Assembly (NCBI RefSeq): GCF_014127485.1
Contig: NZ_CP059903.1
Span: 3,594,001-3,658,000 of the forward strand
DNA: 64,000 nt
From: Nocardioides dongkuii
GTDB lineage: Bacteria > Actinomycetota > Actinomycetes > Propionibacteriales > Nocardioidaceae
Direction: 5' to 3'
The notes below the pieces were generated by a model, which saw only the letters and a program-made list of their open reading frames with translations, did no database searches and was not told the origin of the DNA. This document shows positions 26,473 to 35,590 of this stretch, piece by piece. Position 1 is the stretch's first letter; every line of letters starts with the position of its first letter. Both the position numbers and the translations under genes were made by a program.

Positions 26473-27598
26473 GGGCGACCACCTCGACCAGCTCGGCGTA
26501 CGTCGCGAGCGAGTGCCCGGCGACGAAGTCGTCGACGTGCGGGAGCACCGCGAGCACCCCCTGCTGGACCGGCTCGTAGCCGGCCTTGCCGCGGTGCGGG
26601 TTGACCCACACGACCCGGTGCGCGATGCGGTGCAGGCGGGCCACCTGGGTGGCCAGCTCGCTGGTGTCGCCGCGCTCCCAGCCGTCGCTGAGCACCACCA
26701 CGACCGCCCCGCGCGCGGTCCCGCGGCGGCCCCAGCGGTCCAGGAACGAGCCGAGGGTCTCCCCGAGCCGGGTGCCGCCGGACCAGTCGGGCACCGTGCC
26801 GCCGGCGGCGACCAGCGCCCGGTCGGGGTCGCGCAGCCGCAGCGCGCGGGTCAGGTGGGTGAGCCGGGTGCCGAGCGTGAACGTCTCGACCGAGCCCGGC
26901 GCGGCCTGGGTGAACCGGTGCGCGAGCCGCAGCAGCGCGTCGGCGTACCCGCTCATCGACCCGGACACGTCGACCAGCAGCACCACCCGCCGCGGCTTGC
27001 TCCCGCGCCGCCGCCGGACCACCTCGGCCGGCTCCCCCATCCGGCGCAGGCTGGCGCGGAGCGTGCGGGAGGCGTCGACGCGTCCGCGGCGCCACGGCTG
27101 GTGCCGGGCGGTACGCCGGCGCGGGGCGCGCGGGCGCAGCGTCGCGAACATCCCCGCGAGCCGCTGCCGCTCCGCCGGCGTCAGCGTGGCCACGTCGCGG
27201 TGCCGCAGCACCTCCCGCTCGCTGGCCCGGGCGCGCACCACCTCGGCGTCCTCGTCCTGGTCGCCCTCGCCGCCCGCGGACTCCGCCTCCGGCAGGTCGG
27301 CGTACGCCGGGACGGTCGCCGGCGGCGCCGGCCGGGGCCGCGGGAGCCCGTCGCGCGACCCGAAGTAGGCCTCGAAGACCTGGTCGTAGCGGGCCAGGTC
27401 GTCGGGTCCGCCGCAGAGCGTCGCCCGGCCCGCGTGGTACGTCGCGCGCCGGTCGTCGACCCCGACCAGGGCGGTCGCGGCGAGGAACGTCTGGCCGCGG
27501 TCCTGGGTGACGGGTACGCCGGCGGCGCGCAGCGCCCGCGCGAAGCCGAGCAGCACCTCGTCCGCCTCCCGCACCCGCTCGCTCCCGGCGTCGGTCAT
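26465..27598 (-). CDS. coxE: CoxE-like VWA domain protein
   Basis: A 377-residue protein with a C-terminal von Willebrand A domain. The metal-ion-dependent adhesion site DVSGS is at residues 210-214 (LLVDVSGSMSGYAD). The N-terminal 200 residues are charged with an acidic stretch (EGDQDEDAEV). With CoxD it forms the MoxR/VWA pair that assembles the Mo/Cu site of CO dehydrogenase in Oligotropha. ATG overlaps the coxD stop (ATGA). Confidence 0.9.
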
Positions 27599-28482
27599 CG
27601 GGCCAGCATCCGGTCCAGCGCGGCGCGGACCCGGTCGGCGTCCTCGCGGTACTTGACCAGGGCGCCCAGCGTGCGCGACGCGGTCTCCAGGTCGAGGTCG
27701 ACGCTGCCGAGGTGGTGCAGGGCGCGCGCCCAGTCGAGGGTCTCGGCGACGCCGGGCGGCTTGAGCAGGTCGCCGCCGCCGCGCAGCTGCTGGACCACGC
27801 CGACCACCTGCGCCGCGAGCCCCGCGGAGACTTCCGGGGCCCGGGACCGCACGATCTGCACCTCCCGCTCGAGCCCCGGGTGGTCGATCCAGTGGTAGAG
27901 GCAGCGCCGCTTGAGCGCGTCGTGCAGCTCGCGGGTGCGGTTGGAGGTCAGCACGACGAGCGGCGGGGTCGCGGCGCGCACGGTGCCGAGCTCCGGGATG
28001 GTCACCTGGTAGGTCGAGAGCACCTCGAGCAGGAACGCCTCGAACTCGTCGTCGGCGCGGTCGACCTCGTCGACGAGCAGCACGGCCGGCGCCTGCTGGA
28101 GCGCGGCCAGCACCGGACGGGCGAGCAGGAACCGCTCGTCGTACAGGCTCTTCTCGGCCTCCTCGACCGTGCGGCCGTCGCCGCCGGCCGCCTCCAGCGC
28201 GCGCAGGTGCAGGACCTGCCGGGGGAAGTCCCAGTCGTACAGCGCCTGGGTCGCGTCGATGCCCTCGTAGCACTGCAGCCGCACCAGCGGCAGCCCGAGG
28301 CTCTCGGCGAGCGCCTCCGCGAGCGCGGTCTTGCCGGTGCCGGGCTCCCCCTCGAGCAGCAGCGGCCGCTGCATCCGCACGGCGAGGAAGGCGACGGTGG
28401 CCAGCGCGTCGTCGCAGAGGTACCCGGTCGTCCCCAGGCGCGCGGCGACCTCCTCGGCGCTCGCGGGCTGCCCGGTCTCCAT
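27595..28482 (-). CDS. coxD: CoxD-like MoxR AAA+ ATPase
   Basis: A 295-residue AAA+ ATPase of the MoxR family. Walker A GEPGTGKT is at residues 45-52 and Walker B LLVDEVD at 135-141; sensor 1 is VVLTSNRTREL. In CO dehydrogenase systems CoxD is a chaperone that matures the molybdenum site with CoxE. It heads the minus-strand run coxD-coxE-xdhC-lipoprotein. No clear ribosome-binding site precedes its ATG. The IS110 element lies 400 bp upstream. Confidence 0.9.
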   Translation of the reverse strand: METGQPASAEEVAARLGTTGYLCDDALATVAFLAVRMQRPLLLEGEPGTGKTALAEALAESLGLPLVRLQCYEGIDATQALYDWDFPRQVLHLRALEAAGGDGRTVEEAEKSLYDERFLLARPVLAALQQAPAVLLVDEVDRADDEFEAFLLEVLSTYQVTIPELGTVRAATPPLVVLTSNRTRELHDALKRRCLYHWIDHPGLEREVQIVRSRAPEVSAGLAAQVVGVVQQLRGGGDLLKPPGVAETLDWARALHHLGSVDLDLETASRTLGALVKYREDADRVRAALDRMLAR

Positions 28483-28531
28483 GGAGAGAGGCTACTGACC
28501 GCGGTGTTGGCGCGCGGTTGGCGAGCGCACA

Positions 28532-28595
28532 CCGGTGGTCGAGCAGCGAGGAGCGCCAGCGGACCCCGGTGGTCGAGCAGCGAGGAGCGCCAGCG
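28532..28595 (+). repeat. Tandem 30-bp duplication within the GGTGGTYGAGC repeat
   Basis: Two identical 30-base copies (28532-28561 and 28566-28595), each beginning CCGGTGGTCGAGCAGCGAGG. The second continues through ACGAGCGATGTCGAGACT to about 28613, which is the usual right end of the repeat family. The IS110 leader begins directly after. Confidence 0.8.
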
Positions 28596-28620
28596 ACGAG
28601 CGATGTCGAGACTGTGAGTC

Positions 28621-28890
28621 TTTCCTTGCAGCCCTGATCACTGATGGGCTGTGGGTACGACGGCCGCGGGCGTGACCCCTGTCGAGACTGGCCCTGCGAG
28701 TCCTTGGGGACTTAGAGGTGCCTTCCTCGGGACTTGTCCGCTCGTGGTCGTCGGCCCCGGCCCAGGTCGGAGGAGCTGGCCTGATCAGGAGCTTGACCGC
28801 CTGGCGTTAGCGGCGCCCGACGTGTCTCATCACAGTCCTGCCGATTCTCCGTCCCGGACCGGAACCACGTCCCCGTCCCGGCAAGGAGAG
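28621..28890 (+). ncRNA. Possible bridge RNA region of the IS110 element
   Basis: In IS110 elements the non-coding end before the transposase encodes a bridge RNA that pairs with donor and target DNA. This stretch has hairpins at 28629-28651 (CAGCCC / GGGCTG) and 28699-28712 (AGTCC-TTGG-GGACT), and further GC-rich inverted blocks. The guide loops cannot be assigned without target comparison. Confidence 0.4.
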
Positions 28891-28895
28891 AACGC

Positions 28896-29975
28896 ATGAC
28901 CAGTCTGACTGACTCGATCGACCTGCGGGAGGTAGTCGACGTCGTCATCGGCGTCGACACCCACGTGCACACCCACTCGGCTGCCGTCGTCGATGCCCGT
29001 ACCGGTGGAGTGCTCGGTGAGATCACCGTCGAGGCCACCTGCGAGGGCTACGCCGAGCTCATCGAGTTCACCGAGCGTCACGCCGCGCTGCGTGCCTGGG
29101 CGATCGAGGGAACCGGCAGCCACGGCGCCGGCCTGACCCGGGTCCTCAGCGAGCGCAGCGAGGTCGTCATCGAGCTCGACCGGCCCGTGCGGGCCAAGCG
29201 CCGCAACGGCGCGAAGTCCGACCCCCTCGACGCGATCCGCGCCGCCCGCGAGGCCCTAGCCCGACCCCGACTCGGCACCCCACGCACCGGTGGCGACCGC
29301 CAAGCCCTGGCCGTCCTGGTGACCGCACGACGCTCAGCGATCCAGGCAGCCGGCGATGCGCAACGGCAACTGTTCGCCCTGATCATCGCCGCCCCCGAAC
29401 AGATCCGGAGCCGCTTCCGAGGCCAGCAACTGAAAACGATGATCCGCACCGCCGCCGCGATGCGCACCCACACCACCTGGGACCTCGAGACCACCACGAC
29501 CGTGACCACACTGCGGACCCTGGCCCGCCGCAGCCAACACCTGCAGGCCGAGGCCGACGACTACGAGAAGACCATCACCGCCATCGTGAAGTCCTGGCGC
29601 CCAGACCTCCTCGACCAACCCGGGATCGGACCGATCACCGCCGCGATCGTGCTGTGTGCCTGGTCCCACCCCGGCCGCATCCACTCCGAAGCAGCCTTCG
29701 CGATGCTCGCCGGCGCCGCACCCATCCCCGCCAACTCCGGCCAAACCACCAACCGCTACCGCCTCAACCGCCACGGCGACCGACAACTCAACCGCGCCCT
29801 GCACACCATCGCCATCACCCGGCAACGCTGCCACCAACCCACCCGCGACTACACCGCCCGCCGTGCCACCGAAGGCAAGAACCCCCGCGAGATCCGCCGA
29901 TGCCTCAAGCGCTACATCGCCCGCGACCTCTACCGACGCCTCGAGAACCCACCATCACCCCTTGACGCAACATAG
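28896..29975 (+). CDS. IS110-family transposase
   Basis: A 359-residue transposase. The N-terminal RuvC-like DEDD domain starts VVIGVDTHVHTHSAAVVDA with catalytic Asp21. The C-terminal transposase_20 domain has LLDQPGIGPITAAIVLCAWS and AFAMLAGAAPIPANSGQTTN and the conserved Ser region. Length is normal for an intact family member. ATG follows AAGGAGAG, a strong ribosome-binding site. The gene faces the opposite way to the coxD-type genes and mocA around it. Confidence 0.93.
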   Translation: MTSLTDSIDLREVVDVVIGVDTHVHTHSAAVVDARTGGVLGEITVEATCEGYAELIEFTERHAALRAWAIEGTGSHGAGLTRVLSERSEVVIELDRPVRAKRRNGAKSDPLDAIRAAREALARPRLGTPRTGGDRQALAVLVTARRSAIQAAGDAQRQLFALIIAAPEQIRSRFRGQQLKTMIRTAAAMRTHTTWDLETTTTVTTLRTLARRSQHLQAEADDYEKTITAIVKSWRPDLLDQPGIGPITAAIVLCAWSHPGRIHSEAAFAMLAGAAPIPANSGQTTNRYRLNRHGDRQLNRALHTIAITRQRCHQPTRDYTARRATEGKNPREIRRCLKRYIARDLYRRLENPPSPLDAT

Positions 29976-30033
29976 GAGCGTCCCCCGCAGCGAACGCAGG
30001 GCCCCCGACAACGCCGTACGTCGGCCCACCGGG

Positions 30034-30591
30034 TCACGAGGGGACGTCGACGTCCCGCCCGGTCGCGAGGTCACCGCACTCGACGAGCTGTACGTCGCGG
30101 TCCCGCAGGTAGGCGCGGGCGCCTCGGTCGGCGGTCGCGGCCGACGCGACCGGCTCCCAGTGGTCGCGACCGAGCAGCACGGGGTGCCCCGGCGTCCCGT
30201 CGTACGCCGCCCGGGCGAGCCCGGCGGGCCCCGTGCCGGCCGCCAGCACCCGGCGTACGACCGCGGCGGTGACGTCGGGCAGGTCGACGAGATGGATGAG
30301 CGCAGCCTCGGAGCCCCCGGCGAGGGACCCGAGCCCGGTGCGCAGCGACGCCGACATCCCCTCGGCCCAGTCGTGCGCGACGACGACGTCGGCGCCCCGG
30401 CCGTCGAGCAGCCGGACCGCGCCCTCGACGGCCGCACCCAGCACCACCGTGACCTCCGCGCAGCCGCCCTCGTGCAGGACGTCGACCGCCCGTGCGAGCC
30501 AGGGCTCCCCCGCCTCGTCGACGACCAGCGCCTTCGGCATCCCCATCCGGCGGCCCGCCCCCGCGGCGAGCAGCAGGCCGTGGACGTTCAC
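30034..30591 (-). CDS. MocA/MobA-like nucleotidyltransferase
   Basis: A 185-residue molybdenum-cofactor nucleotidyltransferase. The front LLLAAGAGRRMGMPKAL is the NTP-binding signature; the Asp in IHLVDLPDVTAAVV fits the metal site. Members join CTP (MocA) or GTP (MobA) to molybdopterin. CO-dehydrogenase-type enzymes need the cytosine form, so MocA activity is likely. GTG start. The IS110 element separates it from coxD; before insertion it would probably have been part of the same gene run. The sigma-partner gene is 10 bp upstream. Confidence 0.85.
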   Translation of the reverse strand: MNVHGLLLAAGAGRRMGMPKALVVDEAGEPWLARAVDVLHEGGCAEVTVVLGAAVEGAVRLLDGRGADVVVAHDWAEGMSASLRTGLGSLAGGSEAALIHLVDLPDVTAAVVRRVLAAGTGPAGLARAAYDGTPGHPVLLGRDHWEPVASAATADRGARAYLRDRDVQLVECGDLATGRDVDVPS

Positions 30592-30601
30592 GGCCTGCTC
30601 C

Positions 30602-31261
30602 TCAGGCGCCGAACGCGTCGGTGTAGAGCTGCTCGAGCTCCGGGGACACCGGCCCGCTGAACCCGCAGACCGTGACCCGGCCGTCGGTGGCGGAGACCAG
30701 GTAGGTGCCGCCGACCTCGAAGGGGACCGCCCCGATCAGCGCCTGCATCTCCTCGCTGGTGGCGGCGACCTCGACGCGGTCGGTCTCCTCGCCGGCGTAG
30801 AACGTGCTGGGCTCGAGGACGACGACGTCGTCGGAGACCTCGGTGACCGTGCCCTCGAAGGCGACCTCCTGCTGGGCGAGCGCCTCGGCGTTCGGGACCA
30901 TGCAGCGCCCCTCGGTGGCGGCGGGCGCCACGAGCTCCGTGACCGTGGGGTCGGTGCCGGGTCCGGCGACGGGCGGGGCCTCGTCGTCGTCGCCGGGCAG
31001 CCCGGTGACGGCGAAGACGCCGGCGCCGGCGATGACCAGGGCGGCGGCGGCCGCGACCACCCAGGTGAGCGGGCCGCGGGAGCGGCCCCCGGCCGGGCGG
31101 GTCGCGGGGGCGAGGCTGTCGGTGTCGTGGCTCATGGTCTCCTCCAGGAGTCGGGCCACCCCGTCGGGGTCGGCCGGCCGGAGGGAGGCGGCCGGGTCGG
31201 CAGCGCGCAGCCGCGCCCGCAGCTCGTCGTCGCCGTGGAAGTCGTCGTGCGTCCCGCTCAT
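30602..31261 (-). CDS. Single-pass membrane protein, probable sigma-factor partner
   Basis: A 219-residue protein: a cytoplasmic N-terminus with DELRARLRAADPAASLRPAD, a membrane helix at about 65-86, and an extracytoplasmic domain (about 100-219) without a known motif. The ATG overlaps the sigma factor stop (ATGA), the usual arrangement for an anti-sigma factor. The zinc anti-sigma motif HxxxCxxC is absent. An internal ATG at 31135 has a strong GGAGGAG site and could give a shorter form that starts before the membrane helix. Confidence 0.72.
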   Translation of the reverse strand: MSGTHDDFHGDDELRARLRAADPAASLRPADPDGVARLLEETMSHDTDSLAPATRPAGGRSRGPLTWVVAAAAALVIAGAGVFAVTGLPGDDDEAPPVAGPGTDPTVTELVAPAATEGRCMVPNAEALAQQEVAFEGTVTEVSDDVVVLEPSTFYAGEETDRVEVAATSEEMQALIGAVPFEVGGTYLVSATDGRVTVCGFSGPVSPELEQLYTDAFGA

Positions 31262-31797
31262 GGCCTTCTCCCCTCTCTCGACCCTTCATGTCCGGCACCG
31301 GCGTCGTTCTTTCGCAACCGCTCCGCGAGCTTCTGCCGCGCCCGGTACAGCCGGATGCTCGCGGCGTTCGGCGTGATGTCGAGGACCGTCGCGATCTCGG
31401 CGGGCGTCAGCTGCTCCCACGCCCAGAGCCGGACCAGCTCGGCGTCGGCCGGGCGCAGCGCGGCGAGCGCCGCCTCGACCGCGGGGTCGCCGTCCGGCTC
31501 GGGACCGGGTACGTCGCCCGGTTGCGCGAGGCCGGCGACCTTGGCGGCCAGCCGGCGGCGGCGGCGTTCGCCCCGCTGGGCGTTGTGCAGGCAGTGCCGC
31601 GCGACGGCGTACGCCCAGGGCAGCGGCTCGTCGGGCAGCTGCTCGACCTTGCGCCAGCACACGAGCAGGGTGTCGGCGAGCACCTCGTCGGCGGTGTCGG
31701 GGTCGGTGCGGCGGAGGAGGAACCGGCGCAGCGGGTCGACCATCGCGGGCGCCAGCGCCTCGAAGCGGCGGCGTCGGTCCTCGGCGTCCACGTCCAC
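31258..31797 (-). CDS. ECF sigma factor
   Basis: A 179-residue sigma factor with region 2 (about residues 20-80; RRTDPDTADEVLADTLLVCW and PLPWAYAVARHCLHN) and region 4 (about 115-165; EQLTPAEIATVLDITPNAAS, then RLYRARQKLAERL). GTG at 31797 is used because GGAGGG lies seven bases upstream; another GTG follows two codons later. Coupled to the membrane partner gene by ATGA. The regulon is unknown. Confidence 0.88.
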   Translation of the reverse strand: MDVDAEDRRRRFEALAPAMVDPLRRFLLRRTDPDTADEVLADTLLVCWRKVEQLPDEPLPWAYAVARHCLHNAQRGERRRRRLAAKVAGLAQPGDVPGPEPDGDPAVEAALAALRPADAELVRLWAWEQLTPAEIATVLDITPNAASIRLYRARQKLAERLRKNDAGAGHEGSREGRRP

Positions 31798-31863
31798 CCC
31801 TCTACCCTCCCAGCCCCTCAGCACACGACGGTCGGCGGCGTCGGCTCACGGGGAAATGCCGGA

Positions 31864-31894
31864 CGGCCCCGGTCCTGCGTGAGGACCGGGGCCG
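31864..31894 (-). terminator. groEL terminator hairpin
   Basis: Perfect 13-bp stem CGGCCCCGGTCCT / AGGACCGGGGCCG with a 5-base loop, 37 bp after the groEL stop. No U-tract, as common in high-GC actinomycetes. Confidence 0.8.
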
Positions 31895-31931
31895 CCGGGG
31901 TGGAGCTGGTGGTGCGGTGGTGCGGGGGGAC

Positions 31932-33581
<1,650 letters not shown>

Positions 33582-33695
33582 TCACACTTGGAGTTCGGGG
33601 TTCCGGATCGGTGGGTTGCCCGCGACGGACGATCCTTGCTGGACCCGGCGAACCATTCTCGCCGGCGCTCGGACCTCAACTGGCACCGCTCCGGT

Positions 33696-33722
33696 TTGTC
33701 ACTCTCATGGTAAGAGTGCCAG
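33696..33722. promoter_or_regulatory. CIRCE element 2 (degenerate)
   Basis: TTGTCACTC-N9-GAGTGCCAG compared with the CIRCE consensus TTAGCACTC-N9-GAGTGCTAA: seven of nine matches in each arm. It lies between the main CIRCE and groEL. Confidence 0.7.
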
Positions 33723-33730
33723 CCCCATTG

Positions 33731-33757
33731 TTAGCACTCGACCCCTGCGAGTGCAAG
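33731..33757. promoter_or_regulatory. CIRCE element 1 (HrcA operator)
   Basis: TTAGCACTC-N9-GAGTGCAAG: the left arm is perfect and the right arm has seven of nine. HrcA binding here would repress groEL until heat shock. Confidence 0.85.
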
Positions 33758-33768
33758 CAGCTGCCGAC

Positions 33769-33915
33769 TCAGGAGAGCGCCGCGAACGCCGCCAGGAAGC
33801 TCTCGTCCGCGCCCAGCCCGACGATCCGGGAGACGACTCCGTGCTCCCGCGTGCCGACCCGCCAGGCGAGGACGCGGGGCTCGGCGCCCCTGCTCCTCGC
33901 CCATGCCCTCTCCAA
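33769..33915 (-). CDS. Small protein, possibly frameshifted at its start
   Basis: A frame with nearly all-GC third positions encodes [20 protein letters not shown] and [18 protein letters not shown] to a TGA at 33769. The only in-frame start is a TTG at 33915 (48 residues). An ATG at 33904 with GGAGAGGGC before it is out of frame by one base and would join after MGEEQG if one base were removed near a GGGGC run. So this is either a TTG-started small gene or a gene with a one-base insertion near codon 7. No family recognised. Confidence 0.4.
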   Translation of the reverse strand: MERAWARSRGAEPRVLAWRVGTREHGVVSRIVGLGADESFLAAFAALS

Positions 33916-33952
33916 CGCCTGACCGGGGACGGAGGTTGGAGGGCAGCGTCCC

Positions 33953-34798
33953 TCAGAGCCTCGCCTCGAGCGCGTCGGCGAACGGTACGGCGTTGCCGGG
34001 CAGCACGTCGAGGTAGAGACCGGGCTCGGTCACCTCGACCTCGCTGACCACCAGCCGGCCGTCGTAGGTCATCAGGTCGACCCGGCCGTAGCAGAGGTCG
34101 GCGCCGACCAGCTCCGCGCTCGCGGCCATCACGGAGACGGCGAGCTCGGCGGCCTCCGGGTCGAGGTCGGCGAGGTACGACGAGCCGCCGTACTCCTCGT
34201 GGACGCGGACGTCGCCGGCCGGCGCGACCTTGCGGACCTGGCTGACCGCGCGACCGTCGAGGACGAACACCGACGCCTCGCCCTCGGTGTGCACCGACTC
34301 CACCACCGGCTGCCCGAGCCAGGGGCCGGGCTCCGGGGGCGCCCAGGCGTCCGCGTCGTCGACCACGAGCAGGCCCCGCCCGCCGGCGGCGACCCGCGGC
34401 TTCACGACGGCCCGGCCGTACCGCTCGACCACCGCGCGCACGCCGTCCCGGTCGTCGACCAGCACGCTCGGCACCGTCGGGACACCGTGGTCGGCGAGCT
34501 CGACGAGGTAGCGCTTGTCGGTGTTCCAGCGGAAGGTCGCGGCGCCGTTGAGCAGCACCGGCCCGGCCGACTCCACCTCCTCGGCCCACGCGAGGAAGTC
34601 CGCGAGCCGGGTCTCGTAGTCCCAGGTCGAGCGCACGGCGACCAGGGCCGAGCCGCTCCAGTCGACCTGCGGGTCGTCCCAGGTGACCCAGCGGCTGGTG
34701 ATCCCGCGCCGGGCGAGCTCCTCGTCGAGGGCCGGGTGGCCGGGCTCGCCGCCGGGCAGCGCGTGGAAGGTGGCGAGGAGGACCTGGGGTGCGGGCAC
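33953..34798 (-). CDS. ATP-grasp family ligase
   Basis: A 281-residue protein of the ATP-grasp type, similar to a group related to RimK and glutathione synthetase. The nucleotide-binding blocks are [18 protein letters not shown] (Lys and glycine loop) and [20 protein letters not shown]; the metal-binding end is [18 protein letters not shown]. Such enzymes join an acid to an amine with ATP. The substrate is unknown. GTG start, with TAGGGT six bases upstream (leaderless). Confidence 0.85.
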   Translation of the reverse strand: MPAPQVLLATFHALPGGEPGHPALDEELARRGITSRWVTWDDPQVDWSGSALVAVRSTWDYETRLADFLAWAEEVESAGPVLLNGAATFRWNTDKRYLVELADHGVPTVPSVLVDDRDGVRAVVERYGRAVVKPRVAAGGRGLLVVDDADAWAPPEPGPWLGQPVVESVHTEGEASVFVLDGRAVSQVRKVAPAGDVRVHEEYGGSSYLADLDPEAAELAVSVMAASAELVGADLCYGRVDLMTYDGRLVVSEVEVTEPGLYLDVLPGNAVPFADALEARL

Positions 34799-34804
34799 GG
34801 CGCG

Positions 34805-34810
34805 ACCCTA
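34805..34810 (-). promoter_or_regulatory. Leaderless -10 element of the ATP-grasp gene
   Basis: TAGGGT on the minus strand, six bases before the GTG at 34798. Confidence 0.5.
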
Positions 34811-34815
34811 GACGC

Positions 34816-34842
34816 TGTCGATCCGCGGCCCCCTCGTCCGTC
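34816..34842 (+). promoter_or_regulatory. Probable ECF42 promoter
   Basis: TGTCGA (34816-34821), 17 bases, CGTC (34839-34842). Published ECF42 promoters have TGTCGA at -35 and CG[A/T]C at -10. It stands 45 bp before the YCII-sigma operon, so the operon is probably autoregulated. Confidence 0.65.
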
Positions 34843-34886
34843 ATCCCAGTGACAGACTCAGCCCCACCTGCACAGGAGGAACCACC

Positions 34887-35255
34887 ATGACCGAGTACGC
34901 CGTGCTGCTGCCGGGCGACGAGGACGCCTGGGAGTCCCTGACCCCCGAGGAGCAGGCCGCCGTCTTCGCCCAGCACGCCGAGTTCTCCCGCCTGCTGGAG
35001 GAGCGCGGGCACCGCATCACGGGCGGCGCCGAGCTCACCCACTCCCGCACCGCGCGGACCGTGCGCCGCACCGACGACGGCGCGTTCCACGTCACCGACG
35101 GGCCGTACGCCGAGGCCGTCGAGCAGCTCAGCGGCTTCTACCTCGTGGAGAGCGACGACCTCGACGACCTCCTCGAGGTCTGCCGGGTGCTGATCGCCAC
35201 CGGCGAGGCGGTCGAGGTGCGCGCCGTGGTCGACCACAGCGGTGACGCGGCGTGA
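34887..35255 (+). CDS. YCII/DGPF domain protein 1
   Basis: A 122-residue YCII-related protein with the DGPF-type motif VTDGPYAEAVEQLSGFYLVE. These small proteins form ferredoxin-like dimers and are regularly encoded beside ECF42 sigma factors; their activity is not known. ATG is preceded by AGGAGGAA. The next gene starts with a GTGA overlap. Confidence 0.9.
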   Translation: MTEYAVLLPGDEDAWESLTPEEQAAVFAQHAEFSRLLEERGHRITGGAELTHSRTARTVRRTDDGAFHVTDGPYAEAVEQLSGFYLVESDDLDDLLEVCRVLIATGEAVEVRAVVDHSGDAA

Positions 35256-35590
35256 GGTTCGTGCTGCTGATGGCCGAGACCGACCACTACGAGCGGTGGC
35301 CGCACCTGTCCGACGCGGAGCGCGCGGCGGTGTTCGAGTCCTTCGCGGCCTTCTCGGCCGCGGTGGCCGAGCGGGGTGCGGTGGTCGCCGGCGAGGGACT
35401 CGCCGGGCCCTCGGCGGCCGTGACCCTGCGCCCCGACGGCACCGTCACCGACGGGCCGTACACCGAGACGGCTGAGCAGGTGGGCGGACTGTGGATCGTC
35501 GACCTGCCCGACCGCGACACGGCGGTGGAGCTGGCACGGCTGCTGCCACGGTCGGGCTCGGTCGAGATCCGGCCCACCACGGACGGCTGA
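35252..35590 (+). CDS. YCII/DGPF domain protein 2
   Basis: A 112-residue paralogue of the previous gene, with VTDGPYTETAEQVGGLWIVD at the same place. GTG start overlaps the first gene's stop. Probably forms a heterodimer or acts in the same pathway as its neighbour. The sigma gene follows with what looks like a CTGA overlap. Confidence 0.88.
   Translation: MRFVLLMAETDHYERWPHLSDAERAAVFESFAAFSAAVAERGAVVAGEGLAGPSAAVTLRPDGTVTDGPYTETAEQVGGLWIVDLPDRDTAVELARLLPRSGSVEIRPTTDG

Larger units (their letters stand above)
28617..29995 (+). mobile_element. IS110-family insertion sequence (ends approximate)
   Basis: A transposase gene with about 280 bp of non-coding DNA before it and few bases after. No terminal inverted repeats are visible, as expected for the IS110 group. 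The left edge is probably just after the dispersed repeat at 28532-28613. The right edge must fall between 29976 and the mocA stop at 30034. Exact ends need an empty-site comparison. Confidence 0.65.

Noticed and set aside
28617..29995. Terminal inverted repeats for the insertion sequence
   Set aside because: None found; the IS110 group normally lacks them.
33769..33904. An ATG-started frame at 33904 as the real small gene
   Set aside because: Its codon use is unlike that of the window; the neighbouring frame is the one with coding character.
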